Shown piece after piece: positions 32,558-42,510 of a stretch of 64,000 nt of DNA. How positions within the stretch are numbered: position 1 is the first letter of the stretch; each line of letters begins with the position of its first letter. The notes beneath the pieces were generated by a model, which made no database searches, had not been told where the DNA came from, and worked only from the letters and a program-made list of their open reading frames with translations. Where the stretch lies: NCBI RefSeq assembly GCF_001719045.1, contig NZ_CP015423.1, positions 4,525,501-4,589,500 of the forward strand, given 5' to 3'. The translations under genes were made by a program, and so were the position numbers. This DNA is from Paenibacillus polymyxa. Lineage in GTDB: Bacteria > Bacillota > Bacilli > Paenibacillales > Paenibacillaceae.

Positions 32558-34137
32558 ACGAACATCATTCACTCCATCAGCAAGGAAGCTTGCGGTCCAC
32601 CGACCAACAGAAGCGCAAACGCAAACCTACAGGCTTGAGCCTGCGTTGGAAATTTCCGCTGGTACTGGCGGCTTTGCTGCTATTTACTGTCGGTGTGCTG
32701 AGCTGGCTCGTGCTTACTGGTATTCGCGCTAACCAGACAGACCAAATGGAACGCAGCTTAAAGCGTCAGGCCGAAATTGTAGAAATGCGTGTAAAACAGT
32801 CTTACCTGTTGGGAGTGCGCCAATCACCGGAAGCCTTTATGAAGAAGCAGGCACCTGGGCTCGCAGTGGAACTGGGCGTATCCAGTAATATGCGTGTTAT
32901 TTTATATGATGGTCAGGGGCATGAGGTTGGCAATTCTCTACCGCTGGCTTTTAGAACAGATGTCAGCCAGGCGCTCTCCTATGCGATCCAAGGCAAAATT
33001 GCGTATATTACGGAAGGAAGCGCAATCACTTATTTGGCTCCGCTTCAAGGTCCAGACGGCTTACTGGGAGTGGTACAGCTTCACAGCTCAACAGAAGCAC
33101 AGCAGCAGTTCTACCGGGCCATTGCCCACTTGTTTCTATGGACGGGGGGTGCGGTGCTGGTATTGAGCTTTATTTTGGGTTTAGGCTATGTCAGCCGCCA
33201 GACGAGGGACATCGGACGACTGACTCGGGCTTCCGAACAGATATCGGCAGGGCATTATCCAAAAGCCAGACTGCTGCGGCGGCAGGATGAGCTGGGAAGA
33301 CTGGATGAAGGAATGCTCCAGATGAGTCATGTGATCCGGAAGAGCATTACCGCGCTGGAAAACGAAAAGCTCCGGCTGGAAGAAGCGGTTCAGCGCTTGA
33401 GAGAGCTAGAGCAGCAGCAAAAATCTTTTATTGGAAATATCAGTCATGAACTAAAGACCCCATTAACCTCTATTCAAGCTTATGCTGATTTACTGGATAT
33501 GTATGGGGATGATCCTGAACTGGTGCGTGAAGCGAGAGAAAGCATCAGTAAGGAAACAAAACGGTTGTACGAGCTTGTCGAGGACTCGTTGCGGCTATCT
33601 GTGCTGGATAAATATGATTTTGAATTGCATACGGAGGCTGTGGAACTGCATTCGTTACTGGAAGATGCAGGGAGCCGTATTCGAGGAAAAGCGGCAGCGC
33701 GTAGACTGAATTTTTCGATAGATACTGTTCCTGCCCAGGTGTGGGGAGACCCTAAGCATCTGATGCATATTGTACTGAATTTGCTGGATAATGCAGTGAA
33801 GTACAATCGGGACGGTGGATGGATTACGTTATCGAATCGGGTAGAACAGGACACTGTGATGGTGTATATACGTAATTCCGGTCCATGGATTCCCAGGGAG
33901 AAATGGGACATGATTTTTGAGCCGTTCGCTACCTTAAGCCGTGATCGTTCTCGTCAGGACAGCGGTACGGGACTCGGTCTTCCTCTGGCACGCAGACTGG
34001 CGGAGCGTATGGGGGGAGAGTTGCAGCTTACAGCTTCAGATCATAGTGGGTTGGAAAATGGCAACGGCCATACGAATGTAAGTGGGAATGAATTTTCGCT
34101 TAGACTCCCCCTCTTGGTTCACGATGGCTCCCTGTAA
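32554..34137 (+). CDS. Sensor histidine kinase
   Basis: A 527-residue kinase starting at GTG overlapping the regulator stop (GTGA). A basic N-terminus precedes span 1 (about 32-52, FPLVLAALLLFTVGVLSWLV); span 2 is about 192-212 (LFLWTGGAVLVLSFILGLGY). HAMP, coiled coil (LRLEEAVQRLRELEQQQKSF), HisKA (GNISHELKTPLTSIQ) and ATPase motifs (LDNAVKYN, DSGTGLGLPLARRLA) follow. The G1 motif is weak (RNSGPWIPREKWDM), typical of one kinase group. With the lipoprotein that follows, it looks like an envelope-stress system. Confidence 0.93.
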   Translation: MNEHHSLHQQGSLRSTDQQKRKRKPTGLSLRWKFPLVLAALLLFTVGVLSWLVLTGIRANQTDQMERSLKRQAEIVEMRVKQSYLLGVRQSPEAFMKKQAPGLAVELGVSSNMRVILYDGQGHEVGNSLPLAFRTDVSQALSYAIQGKIAYITEGSAITYLAPLQGPDGLLGVVQLHSSTEAQQQFYRAIAHLFLWTGGAVLVLSFILGLGYVSRQTRDIGRLTRASEQISAGHYPKARLLRRQDELGRLDEGMLQMSHVIRKSITALENEKLRLEEAVQRLRELEQQQKSFIGNISHELKTPLTSIQAYADLLDMYGDDPELVREARESISKETKRLYELVEDSLRLSVLDKYDFELHTEAVELHSLLEDAGSRIRGKAAARRLNFSIDTVPAQVWGDPKHLMHIVLNLLDNAVKYNRDGGWITLSNRVEQDTVMVYIRNSGPWIPREKWDMIFEPFATLSRDRSRQDSGTGLGLPLARRLAERMGGELQLTASDHSGLENGNGHTNVSGNEFSLRLPLLVHDGSL

Positions 34138-34263
34138 ACGGCCGATTGTTAGCACAGGGCTAGATAGAATGATGTCTTGTTTACAATTTGGAAACAATTC
34201 GATGTATTCATGAGATGTTCGGCTATTAAACTAGGGGTATCGTTAACAAGGAGGCCGTTGTAC

Positions 34264-35445
34264 ATGATAAAGAAAAACATAGACAGCTATAGGCAAAAGA
34301 ACGGCTCCTCTCATCGCGAAGGTTCCAACACAAGAGTTTTCAGACAGAAAGCCACGGGGGTGCTCATAATCGGCTTAATCGCCGGGGGATTACTCAGTGG
34401 TTGCGGCATGAAGAGCGCAGGAGAGACAAATCCAGCATTCGGTATGAAACCGGGCCAACAGCTTACTGTGATTGACACGGATACAGCCCAGAAGCAAGTA
34501 ACGGACGAGCTGGTGGTATCGTCTATCGACAGGCTGGGGGATGTCTACGCGAGGTCTTGGCTGAGCGACGAAGAGCTGATTGTCGAGCGTAAAACCCAGC
34601 TGTGGATTCATAATGTAGAGACAAACAAGGAGCGGATTTTAACACCAGGTCGTAAGGCTCCACAGTTACTTGCTGTGGTATCACCGGATCAGCGCCATGT
34701 CTTTTTTACTGAAGGTAGCACCAGCAGCAAATATGATATCCAGGGTTACATTTTGGAACTAAGCAGTGGTAGGATTACATCGATTGGCAAGCTGGATATG
34801 ACTAACGAAGTGAGCTGGAGCGATGAGAATGATCTCATTACAGGCACACCGGATGGTAAAATACAGCTGATTGGTCTGGACGGCAAAGCTGAAGAATTGA
34901 GTTTTCAAGATCCGAATCGCTCTGAATTGATGTCTCATGTCGAAAAAGTGGGTAACGCCATATTTTATACAGGCAGTGATAAACAAGGGTATCCGGTGCT
35001 GAATCGGTTCACCCTCAATCATCCTCAGGCTGTGACCATTGCAGAGGGTGCCATGTCCTTTGCCGTGTCGCCTGACGGTAAGTCTATTGCCATTGAAAAG
35101 CGGAAATGGAATACATCCGAACCAGCCCGTATGATCATTTTGGATGAACAGGGCAAAGAGAAAGGAATCGTCGGTCAAGGTACTTTAATGAGTCGTGGAA
35201 GCTGGTCCAATGACGGGTCCAAGCTTGCTTTTTCCATTTATGATGAGGATCAGCAAGGCATGAGAGGGCTGTATGTGTTTGACCAGTCCACGGGTAAAAC
35301 CACTCCGGTTACGACCGATATCCAATCCTATGACAGCCCAACGGTATGGAGCCCATCCGGCCGGTTTTTATCCATGTACCAGAACATTTCGGAAGGTGGA
35401 AAACAGCTCAATCAAAGCTACATCGTCGAATTTAAGAGGAAGTAG
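34264..35445 (+). CDS. TolB-like beta-propeller lipoprotein
   Basis: A 393-residue lipoprotein; ATG at 34264 has AGGAGG 9 bases ahead, unlike the TTG at 34177. The signal sequence (about 30-46) ends in lipobox LLSG-C47. The mature protein has repeated WD40/TolB-like blades (DQRHVFFTEGS, PDGKSIAIEKRKWN, NDGSKLAFSIYDED, PSGRFLSMYQN). It probably sits on the outer face of the membrane, perhaps as an accessory to the preceding kinase, 126 bases upstream. No catalytic motif seen. Confidence 0.85.
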   Translation: MIKKNIDSYRQKNGSSHREGSNTRVFRQKATGVLIIGLIAGGLLSGCGMKSAGETNPAFGMKPGQQLTVIDTDTAQKQVTDELVVSSIDRLGDVYARSWLSDEELIVERKTQLWIHNVETNKERILTPGRKAPQLLAVVSPDQRHVFFTEGSTSSKYDIQGYILELSSGRITSIGKLDMTNEVSWSDENDLITGTPDGKIQLIGLDGKAEELSFQDPNRSELMSHVEKVGNAIFYTGSDKQGYPVLNRFTLNHPQAVTIAEGAMSFAVSPDGKSIAIEKRKWNTSEPARMIILDEQGKEKGIVGQGTLMSRGSWSNDGSKLAFSIYDEDQQGMRGLYVFDQSTGKTTPVTTDIQSYDSPTVWSPSGRFLSMYQNISEGGKQLNQSYIVEFKRK

Positions 35446-35516
35446 TTCCTGGAAAAATATGTCCATCCAGTCCGTAAGAAATGGTGATTGCTTAGAGCTG
35501 TTATTAAGTAAGTAGT

Positions 35517-35557
35517 AAAAAGGCGCATATCCTTTTTAGGTATGCACCTTTTTTTAA
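35517..35557. terminator. Bidirectional terminator between lipoprotein and spoVR
   Basis: AAAAAGGCGCATA and TATGCACCTTTTT pair with one mismatch around an 11-base loop, with T-runs in both directions. It serves the rightward lipoprotein gene and the leftward yhbH-spoVR pair. Confidence 0.82.
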
Positions 35558-35584
35558 TTAGGCTGGCTATTTGATTTTGTATGA

Positions 35585-37027
35585 CTATACAAACTTACGA
35601 TGATGTTTTTTACCGTCATATGAGAATAAGGCGAGCTTACCCTCAATCAATGTTTCCAAATGAACGGTGCGCCCCCACAGCTGATACACATACGGAAGTG
35701 TGCGCTCCATATATTTTAAATCCAGCTCAATGCCTTCGTACTGGTGCTTGAGCTTCAACTCGCCCGTATGCAGGTAATCTCCATCCTCGACGACGATATA
35801 AGGGGAGCCTCCATTCACACGTGAAAACACGAGCTGATCCCGTATGTTTTCCCAGGATTTATCGGTAATTTTCCAATCGGGTCCCCGTTTCTCAAACACG
35901 TACAGATCCAAATCCTCTGTCAGTTTCTTGGTCATGTAATTGCGTATAAAAGAGGTGTCCGAGTCGAACTCTCGTACCTCGAACATTTTAGCGCGTCCTT
36001 CTCCCGGTCTGCGTCCTTGTCGCTCTTGCTCCTCACGGGTTGGGTTATCCCATCGTTTTTCAATATCCTCAAATATTTTCAGCCCCAAATAGTAAGGGTT
36101 TAGGCTTTGCTTGGAAGGCTGTACGACAGAAGCGTTCAGCATCGCAAATTCAACGGTTTCCTCCCCGGTCAAATCCAGTTCCCTTACAATCCGCTGGTGC
36201 CAATAGGAGGCCCAGCCTTCATTCATGATTTTGGTCTCCATTTGGGGCCAGAAATACAGCATTTCGTCCCGTAGCATCGTCATAATATCCCGCTGCCAGT
36301 CCTCCAGCACCTCCGAGAATTCCTGAATAAACCAGACGATATCTTTTTCAGGTTCCGGTGGGAACTTGCGTACCTTGATGCCCTCGGTCTCGGCGGGATC
36401 ATGCTGCTTCACTGTGTCCAGTGACCACAGATCATCGTAAGGCCCAGGGGGACGCAGTCGTTTTCCAGGTTCTTTCTGCTCCCGAATTTTGAGTTCCATG
36501 TAGCGCTGCTTATCCAGATGCCTTGGTTTGATGATCTGTGGATCCACATGCTCTTGTATCGCCAGTACAGAGTCAATGAAGGATTCCACAGCCTTTGAAC
36601 CGTATTCCATTTCATAGCTGTTGATTCGATCTGCTGTGGCCGACATACTCTCCACCATATTGCGATTAGAAGCTGAAAAGCGGGCGTTGTGTTTGAAAAA
36701 ATCACAGTGTGCCAGTACATGGGCGACAATCAGTTTATTCTGCACCAAAGAATTTCCTTCCAGCAGGAAGGCATAGCAGGGATTGGAGTTAATGACCAGC
36801 TCATAGATTTTGCTCAATCCAAAATCGTACTGCATTTTCATCTTGTGAAACGTTTTTCCAAAACTCCAGTGGCTGAAGCGCGTGGGCATACCATAGGCTC
36901 CGAACGTATATACAATATCCGCCGGACAAATCTCATACCGCATCGGATAGTAGTCGAGCCCGAATCCATCTGCAATCTCCATAATTTCTGATATCGCATA
37001 TTCTAGCTCCTTCTGGTCGGTGCTCAT
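35585..37027 (-). CDS. spoVR: SpoVR family protein
   Basis: A 480-residue protein whose whole length matches SpoVR (opening [70 protein letters not shown] region). SpoVR is involved in spore cortex formation in Bacillus; the molecular role is unknown. It overlaps yhbH by 4 bases (ATGA), so both are one leftward operon. These are the usual partners of prkA, which lies 17 kb away and is interrupted by the prophage. Confidence 0.95.
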   Translation of the reverse strand: MSTDQKELEYAISEIMEIADGFGLDYYPMRYEICPADIVYTFGAYGMPTRFSHWSFGKTFHKMKMQYDFGLSKIYELVINSNPCYAFLLEGNSLVQNKLIVAHVLAHCDFFKHNARFSASNRNMVESMSATADRINSYEMEYGSKAVESFIDSVLAIQEHVDPQIIKPRHLDKQRYMELKIREQKEPGKRLRPPGPYDDLWSLDTVKQHDPAETEGIKVRKFPPEPEKDIVWFIQEFSEVLEDWQRDIMTMLRDEMLYFWPQMETKIMNEGWASYWHQRIVRELDLTGEETVEFAMLNASVVQPSKQSLNPYYLGLKIFEDIEKRWDNPTREEQERQGRRPGEGRAKMFEVREFDSDTSFIRNYMTKKLTEDLDLYVFEKRGPDWKITDKSWENIRDQLVFSRVNGGSPYIVVEDGDYLHTGELKLKHQYEGIELDLKYMERTLPYVYQLWGRTVHLETLIEGKLALFSYDGKKHHRKFV

Positions 37028-38190
37028 CCCACCGTTCCCCCTTCCCGTTTGCGAAAAAAGGTACGTAAGGCTTGGTATACCTCACCTTTTTCCTTGATGA
37101 CATAGTACATAAACTGATCCTTTTTAATATTCTTGTAGGCTGACATCAGCGTGCTGCTGCGATTATATTGATTCACTTCTCCATAGCCGAACATATTGCT
37201 TCGCTTTATAAGTTCCTCGATTAGCTTCACACACCGCTCATTGTCCGAGGTCAGGTTATCGCCATCCGAGAAATGGAAGGGATATATATTGTAGCTGGAA
37301 GGAGGATATCGTTTGTCGATAATCTCTAGTGCTTTCAGATAAGCCGAAGAGCAGATCGTGCCGCCACTTTCTCCGCGGGTAAAAAATTCTTCCTCCGTAA
37401 CCTCTTTAGCCTCGGTATGATGCGCGAGAAAGACAATTTCCACCTTTTCATACTGACGGCGCAAAAAGCGGGTCATCCAGAAAAAGAAGCTGCGAGCGCA
37501 ATATTTTTCAAAAGAGCCCATCGAGCCTGATGTGTCCATCATGGCTATAATCACCGCGTTGGATTGGGGAATAGTCTTCTCTTCCCATGTTTTGTAGCGA
37601 AGATCGTCCGGACTAATATGATGAATGCCCGGTTTCCCTTCACGGGCGTTGCGGCGCAGATTTTCGAGAATGGTTCGTTTCTTGTCAATGTTCGCTTGCA
37701 TGCCTTTTTTACGTATATCATTGAACACTATAGATTCAACCTCAATTTGATCCTTATCTTTTTGCTGTAAATTCGGTAATTCCATTTCCTCGAACAGCAT
37801 ATCTTCCAGTTCTTCTATGCTGACTTCCGTTTCCATAATATCGTGTCCCGGCTGGTCGCCGGCTTTCTCACCTTTACCAGGCTTCTGGGAGGCAGGATCA
37901 CGTCCGATGACATCCCCCACCTGACTATCTCCATCCCCTTGGCCTACATGCTTTTGCTTTTGATAGTTATAAATGAAGCGATATTCATCCAGACTGCGAA
38001 TCGGCACTTTAATAATCTGTTGACCGTCCGACATAATAATATTTTCTTCCGTTATCAGATCGGGTAGATTTTGCTTAATGACATCTTTGACCTTCTGCTG
38101 ATGACGTTGCTGGTCCTGGTACCCTTTGCGATGCAGCGACCAATCTTCGCGGGATACGACGAATGAATATGGCTGGCGTGGTTCCGGCAT
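37024..38190 (-). CDS. yhbH: YhbH family (DUF444) sporulation protein, vWA-like
   Basis: A 388-residue protein; ATG ([12 protein letters not shown]) follows GGGGGGTG, so the frame start at 38217 is not used. The middle has a Gly/Asp/Lys-rich linker. The C-terminal half carries a von Willebrand A-like metal site ([15 protein letters not shown]). It regularly travels with prkA and spoVR in spore formers. No promoter could be fixed with certainty. Confidence 0.93.
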   Translation of the reverse strand: MPEPRQPYSFVVSREDWSLHRKGYQDQQRHQQKVKDVIKQNLPDLITEENIIMSDGQQIIKVPIRSLDEYRFIYNYQKQKHVGQGDGDSQVGDVIGRDPASQKPGKGEKAGDQPGHDIMETEVSIEELEDMLFEEMELPNLQQKDKDQIEVESIVFNDIRKKGMQANIDKKRTILENLRRNAREGKPGIHHISPDDLRYKTWEEKTIPQSNAVIIAMMDTSGSMGSFEKYCARSFFFWMTRFLRRQYEKVEIVFLAHHTEAKEVTEEEFFTRGESGGTICSSAYLKALEIIDKRYPPSSYNIYPFHFSDGDNLTSDNERCVKLIEELIKRSNMFGYGEVNQYNRSSTLMSAYKNIKKDQFMYYVIKEKGEVYQALRTFFRKREGGTVG

Positions 38191-38380
38191 TATTAGGCAC
38201 CCCCCAAGTGGATACACGGCACAGTTTGGCCTTGTTGGTTATTAAGTATATTCACGGGGATGAACGATATGTGATGGAACTCGATTTAAATTCTGCCCGT
38301 TTGCTTTTATAATGAAAGTAAAAAATGTAAAAAAAGAATGGAGAACCTTGGGTTAATATTGATTGATTGTGCTTGAAGAT

Positions 38381-38506
38381 ATGCTTACTGATAGTAGAGG
38401 TATGCGTCAGATGCGTCAATTTACGGATTGCCACATTCTTCGAGAACGTGGTTTTGAGGAAGAAGATCTGTCGCCCTCGTTAGTAAGGACGACAGGTGGA
38501 TCATAA
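38381..38506 (+). CDS. Possible small gene (41 aa)
   Basis: A 41-codon frame in a 360-base gap, encoding a charged peptide (MLTDSRGMRQMRQFTDCHIL ending SLVRTTGGS). The ribosome site is weak (TTGAAG). Its main support is the rightward terminator that follows at 38517, which serves no other visible rightward gene. It may also be a non-coding transcript. Confidence 0.3.
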   Translation: MLTDSRGMRQMRQFTDCHILRERGFEEEDLSPSLVRTTGGS

Positions 38507-38516
38507 GAAATGGCAG

Positions 38517-38547
38517 ATGCCCTCCTATTGTAGGAGGGCATTTTTAT
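38517..38547 (+). terminator. Rightward terminator
   Basis: ATGCCCTCCTA and TAGGAGGGCAT pair perfectly over 11 bases with a 3-base loop, then TTTTTATC. The T-run is on the right, so it acts on rightward transcripts, though it lies just past the stop of leftward azlD. Confidence 0.75.
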
Positions 38548-38549
38548 CT

Positions 38550-38873
38550 TCACCACAATAGTCGAACTACAGCCATACTCACAATACCGACAACGACGGT
38601 AGCCAGCAGGTTTTTGCTCCACAAGGCGGTCACTAGCGTAGGAAAGACAGCCATAAGTACTTGCCCATTAAGAGTGACTGAGGATTCGGTTCGGACGAGC
38701 AGATTTTCCATCACGAGGGCTGTGAATATGCAGATGGGAATATAGGAAAGCCATTGTAGCACTGGCTTGGGAAGCGCCAGTCTTTGCAGCACGACAAAAG
38801 GAATGATCCTTGGGATCGCCGTGACAATCATGGCACCGATAATGATATACAGGACATTGGGATTAATGCTCAT
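38550..38873 (-). CDS. azlD: AzlD-type branched-chain amino acid exporter subunit
   Basis: A 107-residue membrane protein with about four spans (VLYIIIGAMIVTAIPRIIPF, WLSYIPICIFTALVMENLLV, LLATVVVGIVSMAVVRLLW). Its ATG overlaps the azlC stop (ATGA), which fixes the start; a longer frame is only overlap with azlC. With AzlC it forms a two-part exporter for branched-chain amino acids or analogues. Confidence 0.9.
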   Translation of the reverse strand: MSINPNVLYIIIGAMIVTAIPRIIPFVVLQRLALPKPVLQWLSYIPICIFTALVMENLLVRTESSVTLNGQVLMAVFPTLVTALWSKNLLATVVVGIVSMAVVRLLW

Positions 38874-39595
38874 TTGTCGGTTAACACTCCAATCGTTGCG
38901 GTGATCATGGTTGCTACAATGACGGAGATATGTGATGGCACCCACCAGGACAAAAGGTACATCAGAACAGCCATACATAGCACAAGCAGCAGACGATGCT
39001 TGAGTTTGGAGGTCTGGACACTTTGGAGCTGGGAAATAAGCAGGGCAAGGAACATCGCAGGCAAGGCAAAGTCCAGACCAAAAGCCTCCGGCCGGGAAAT
39101 CCAGTTCCCGAGAACCCCTCCCGCCACACAGGATGCAATCCAAGCGAGATAAGCTGTAATATTAAGCCCGTTCATCCAGCGGTCACTGACCTGCCCGCCT
39201 TTAGCCAATTTATCCGACGCTACTCCAAAGGATTCGTCCGTCAAAAGAGCGCCGATGCCTATGTTTTTCCACAATGAATATTTAGAAAAGTAAGGAGCCA
39301 GCGACGCACTTAACAGCAGATGACGAGCATTCACAATGAATGTCGTTAAAATAATGACGGATGGAGGACTGGCTGCAGCCAGCATCGAGCACATAATAAA
39401 CTGAGAGGCTCCGGCGTATACAAGCGCCGACATGAAGGCAATTTCCATGGTGCTAACCCCTGATGAGGCACCCACAATGCCTGCCGCGAACCCAATACAT
39501 ACATAACCGAGCAATGTAGGAATACAATCTTTAACCCCATGTAAAAAGCTGAGTGAATCGGGCTTCGTTCCGCTCAACTCCGAAGCTATGGACAT
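38870..39595 (-). CDS. azlC: AzlC-type branched-chain amino acid permease subunit
   Basis: A 241-residue protein with about five to six membrane spans. Family motifs: GVKDCIPTLLGYVCIGFAAGI, YAGASQFIMCSMLAA, TTFIVNARHLLLSASLAPYF, LTDESFGVA. It is the large subunit of the AzlCD exporter. A long inverted repeat lies just upstream and may be its operator. Confidence 0.93.
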   Translation of the reverse strand: MSIASELSGTKPDSLSFLHGVKDCIPTLLGYVCIGFAAGIVGASSGVSTMEIAFMSALVYAGASQFIMCSMLAAASPPSVIILTTFIVNARHLLLSASLAPYFSKYSLWKNIGIGALLTDESFGVASDKLAKGGQVSDRWMNGLNITAYLAWIASCVAGGVLGNWISRPEAFGLDFALPAMFLALLISQLQSVQTSKLKHRLLLVLCMAVLMYLLSWWVPSHISVIVATMITATIGVLTDK

Positions 39596-39632
39596 TTTAA
39601 CCTTACCCCCAGTGTATAAATTTTATAATAGT

Positions 39633-39683
39633 ATATAACGTAAGTTGTAAAGTATCAATATATTATACGTTTGTACGTTATAT
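39633..39683. repeat. Inverted repeat upstream of azlC (possible operator)
   Basis: ATATAACGTA and TACGTTATAT are perfect 10-base arms 31 bases apart, with a third TACGTT unit inside. It starts 38 bases ahead of the azlC start, in an A/T-rich promoter zone. The rest of the gap to the LacI gene (39,684-39,938) shows no other clear element. Confidence 0.5.
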
Positions 39684-39938
39684 TGAATAATTTCTATAGC
39701 GAACACACAGGGAGAATGTTTATTTTATTGCTTTTTAGAACTTGATCCTAAGGATAGAGATGAATATGAACAGATGTAGAGGACAAGGACGTATACCTAA
39801 TGGAATCCGCGCTGGTGCTTCAGCCCGGTAAGGAAGATAAAGAGCTTCAGCGAAAAAAGAGCATCAACAAAATTGAAACGTTTCCATCTTAGTGTTATTA
39901 TAATTTTCATAAAGAGAGATAGGGAGAGGGAGATGCCG

Positions 39939-40907
39939 ATGCCAAGTATTAAAGATGTAGCTAGCTTAGCTGGCGTAGCTGTAGGAACTGTATCCCGAGT
40001 TATTAACAACTCGGGCTCTGTAAAACCAGATACACGCAGAAAAGTGGAGGAAGCTATACAAGAACTGAATTATTTTCCTAATGAAGTCGCTCGAAATTTC
40101 AAGATGAGGAAATCCAAGATGGTAGCCTTGCTGCTTCCAAGTATCTGGCATCCTTTTTTTTCTGAACTGGCTTATTACATTGAGGATGAGTTGGATCAGG
40201 AAGGCTTTAAGCTCATGTTGTGTAATAGCGGCGGCAAGCCCGAAAAAGAACTGTATTATCTGGATATGCTACGGCAAAACAAAGTGGCTGGTATTGTCGG
40301 CATTACTTACAATGATATAGAAAATAGCGTAAGCAATGACATTCCGATTGTAAGTATTGATAGGCACTTCAACAAAAAAATTACTTGTGTGACCTCCGAT
40401 AATTATGAGGGAGGGCGTCTGGCTTTGAGGGAGCTTGTTAAAGTGGGGGCCCAGAAACCGGCTTTTATGGGAAGCGTCACTTCCATTTTCAGTGAAACCA
40501 TGAATCGGAGAAAAGGTTTCATTCATGAGGCGCAAACATTGGGAGTCGATTATGTAATCTACGAGAAGCCCGACCCTATAGTGGACGACGATGCCTATTT
40601 TAACGAGTTCCTAAATGAGCATCGCGATGTGGACGGCATTTTTGCTATTACCGATATGTTAGCCGCCAACTATATAGAAAGAGCACGCAGGGAGGGCATT
40701 CGCGTTCCAGAGGATGTAAAGGTTATCGGCTACGACGGGATTCAGGACCATCCTTATTTTCATCCGATATTGTCTACAATCAGGCAGCCAGTGGAGGAGA
40801 TGGCACGTATGACAATCAGACTGCTTTATAAGAAAATCGAAGGTGAAACTTTAGATCAGCAAGTGTATCGTCTCCCCGTTGTCTTCAAGCAAGGCGAAAC
40901 TACATGA
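39939..40907 (+). CDS. LacI-family transcriptional regulator
   Basis: A 322-residue regulator. I prefer ATG at 39939 (MPSIKDVASLAG), which is well spaced from GGGAGAGG. The HTH is VASLAGVAVGTVSRVINNSG with a hinge at NYFPNEVARNF; a periplasmic-binding-like ligand domain follows (VALLLPSIWHPFFSELAYYI, VPEDVKVIGYDGIQDHPYF). By place it may control fructan or ribose-type genes; a cre/LacI-type operator lies just after it but its target gene is missing. Confidence 0.9.
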   Translation: MPSIKDVASLAGVAVGTVSRVINNSGSVKPDTRRKVEEAIQELNYFPNEVARNFKMRKSKMVALLLPSIWHPFFSELAYYIEDELDQEGFKLMLCNSGGKPEKELYYLDMLRQNKVAGIVGITYNDIENSVSNDIPIVSIDRHFNKKITCVTSDNYEGGRLALRELVKVGAQKPAFMGSVTSIFSETMNRRKGFIHEAQTLGVDYVIYEKPDPIVDDDAYFNEFLNEHRDVDGIFAITDMLAANYIERARREGIRVPEDVKVIGYDGIQDHPYFHPILSTIRQPVEEMARMTIRLLYKKIEGETLDQQVYRLPVVFKQGETT

Positions 40908-40983
40908 TTTTATTGTAAAAATATTAGCTCATTCGGTCGATTCATAGTATGGATCTACTAACTGATGTTTTTCTCACAGCAAA

Positions 40984-40999
40984 TTGGAAGCGTTTCAAA
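40984..40999. promoter_or_regulatory. LacI/CcpA-type operator
   Basis: TTGGAAGCGTTTCAAA is a near-palindrome with a central CG, close to both cre and LacI-family operators. It lies 77 bases after the LacI regulator stop and 50 bases ahead of a very short frame with a perfect ribosome site. Confidence 0.55.
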
Positions 41000-41033
41000 A
41001 GTGAAAACATCCTAGTTCAAGAAAGGAGGTGTA

Positions 41034-41123
41034 ATGGTGAATTCAAGAACTAGCGAGTCGGATCATTCAGGATCAAGCCAAATCGAAAAATATGGAACCG
41101 GATCAAACGCGACTATTCCTTAA
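41034..41123 (+). CDS. 29-codon frame with perfect ribosome site (truncated gene?)
   Basis: AGGAGGTG stands 4-5 bases before ATG. The peptide is MVNSRTSESDHSGSSQIEKY followed by nine residues, hydrophilic, without known similarity. The operator and strong site suggest that this was once the start of a regulated gene, now cut to 29 codons next to rpoN. It may also be a genuine micro-protein. Confidence 0.4.
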   Translation: MVNSRTSESDHSGSSQIEKYGTGSNATIP

Positions 41124-41127
41124 ACAT

Positions 41128-42510
41128 TCAAACTTCAAACTTTTTTCTTTTGGCAGAAGAAAGATATCTCAGTTCTTCCCGATATTTCGCCACGGTTCTG
41201 CGTGATAGATGCAAACCTTCCTTTCCCAGCAGGGTAGTAATAGCCTGATCCGATAACGGTTTTTGCTTGTCCTCATCATCTATCAAATTTTTGATACACT
41301 TTTTTACACTCTCCGATGAAGTAGCATCTCCGTCCGCTGACGTCAAGGAGGAAGTAAAGAAAAATTTGAGCTCGAACAATCCGCGAGGCGTCTGTATAAA
41401 TTTATTACTGACCGCCCTGCTGACCGTGGATTCGTGTAAGCCCGTCTTATCGGCAATCTCCTTTTGGGTGATTGGTTTGAGGAAATACACGCCATGCTCA
41501 AAAAAATCCTGCTGCTTTTCCACAATGGCCTTGGCAACCCGTAGAAGGGTCAGCCGACGTTGCTTCAGGCTATTGATCAGCCATTTTGCCGTATTCATCT
41601 TCTCATGGATAAAACGTTTGGTTTCACTATTCGGTAGATCCTGCATCATTTGCCGGTAAAAAGGGTTGATCTCAACCCGCGGCGCACTAATGTCATTAAT
41701 CAGGACAAGATATTCCCCGTTGGCTTTTTCGACCGTGATATCTGCTATGATGTATTGCTGCTCTTTATGAGCAAATGCTGCGCCCGGGCATGGATTTAGC
41801 TTGCGAATTCGATCGGCCATCTGTATAACCTCTTGCCTACCGATTTCAAGAGCATCCGCAATTTTTTGTATCCGATTGTTCGCCAGATCGGCCAGATGGT
41901 TGCTTACCATTCTGACTATGCATTCATCATCCATGCCAGCAAGCTGGAGCTGGAGAAGAAGACATTCTTCCAAGCTGTAAGAGGCGATCCCCGGTGGATC
42001 AAAACTCTGTATCACCAAGAGCATATCCTCAATTTCGGCTATGGGAACGTCCAATAGTGAGGCGACCGTTGGAACATCAAGTTCTAAATATCCCATTTCG
42101 TTCAAATTGCCAATGAGGTACCGTGCCACCATACGCTGTGAATTTGTAAGCCCACATACCAGTCCAAGCTGCCTGTTCAGATGTTCAAACAGGGTATCAT
42201 TCGGATTGGGGACAAAATCCAGAAATGTAACGGGATTTGCTCGCTGGACCGATGGATATTTTTCTCCGCCACGATAATGTTCAAGCAGATCTCCTTGATC
42301 TTTCTGTGAAAACCGCTCTGCTTCTTCTTTGATACTGCCTATGGACATATTAAACTCCGGCAAATCAATGACTGGATTATTGTTCGCCTGTTCATGCAGA
42401 AAGGATATTAAATCAGCCGAAGAATATTGCAAGATCGTGATTGCTTGTCGCAATTCGGGCGTCATAACCAGCTTGAATCCTTGTTCCTGTTGTAATCCAT
42501 ATCGTATCAT
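41128..42510 (-). CDS. rpoN: RNA polymerase sigma-54 factor (RpoN/SigL)
   Basis: A 460-residue sigma factor. Region I is Gln/Leu-rich (LVMTPELRQAITILQYSSADL), the acidic/core-binding region follows, then the HTH (ITQKEIADKTGLHESTVSRAV) and the RpoN box (RRTVAKYREEL). It directs polymerase to -24/-12 promoters with an AAA+ activator. It lies near levR and a near-perfect -24/-12 promoter at 46582, so it is the cognate sigma factor for the PTS. It faces a 29-codon frame only 5 bases away. Confidence 0.96.
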   Translation of the reverse strand: MIRYGLQQEQGFKLVMTPELRQAITILQYSSADLISFLHEQANNNPVIDLPEFNMSIGSIKEEAERFSQKDQGDLLEHYRGGEKYPSVQRANPVTFLDFVPNPNDTLFEHLNRQLGLVCGLTNSQRMVARYLIGNLNEMGYLELDVPTVASLLDVPIAEIEDMLLVIQSFDPPGIASYSLEECLLLQLQLAGMDDECIVRMVSNHLADLANNRIQKIADALEIGRQEVIQMADRIRKLNPCPGAAFAHKEQQYIIADITVEKANGEYLVLINDISAPRVEINPFYRQMMQDLPNSETKRFIHEKMNTAKWLINSLKQRRLTLLRVAKAIVEKQQDFFEHGVYFLKPITQKEIADKTGLHESTVSRAVSNKFIQTPRGLFELKFFFTSSLTSADGDATSSESVKKCIKNLIDDEDKQKPLSDQAITTLLGKEGLHLSRRTVAKYREELRYLSSAKRKKFEV

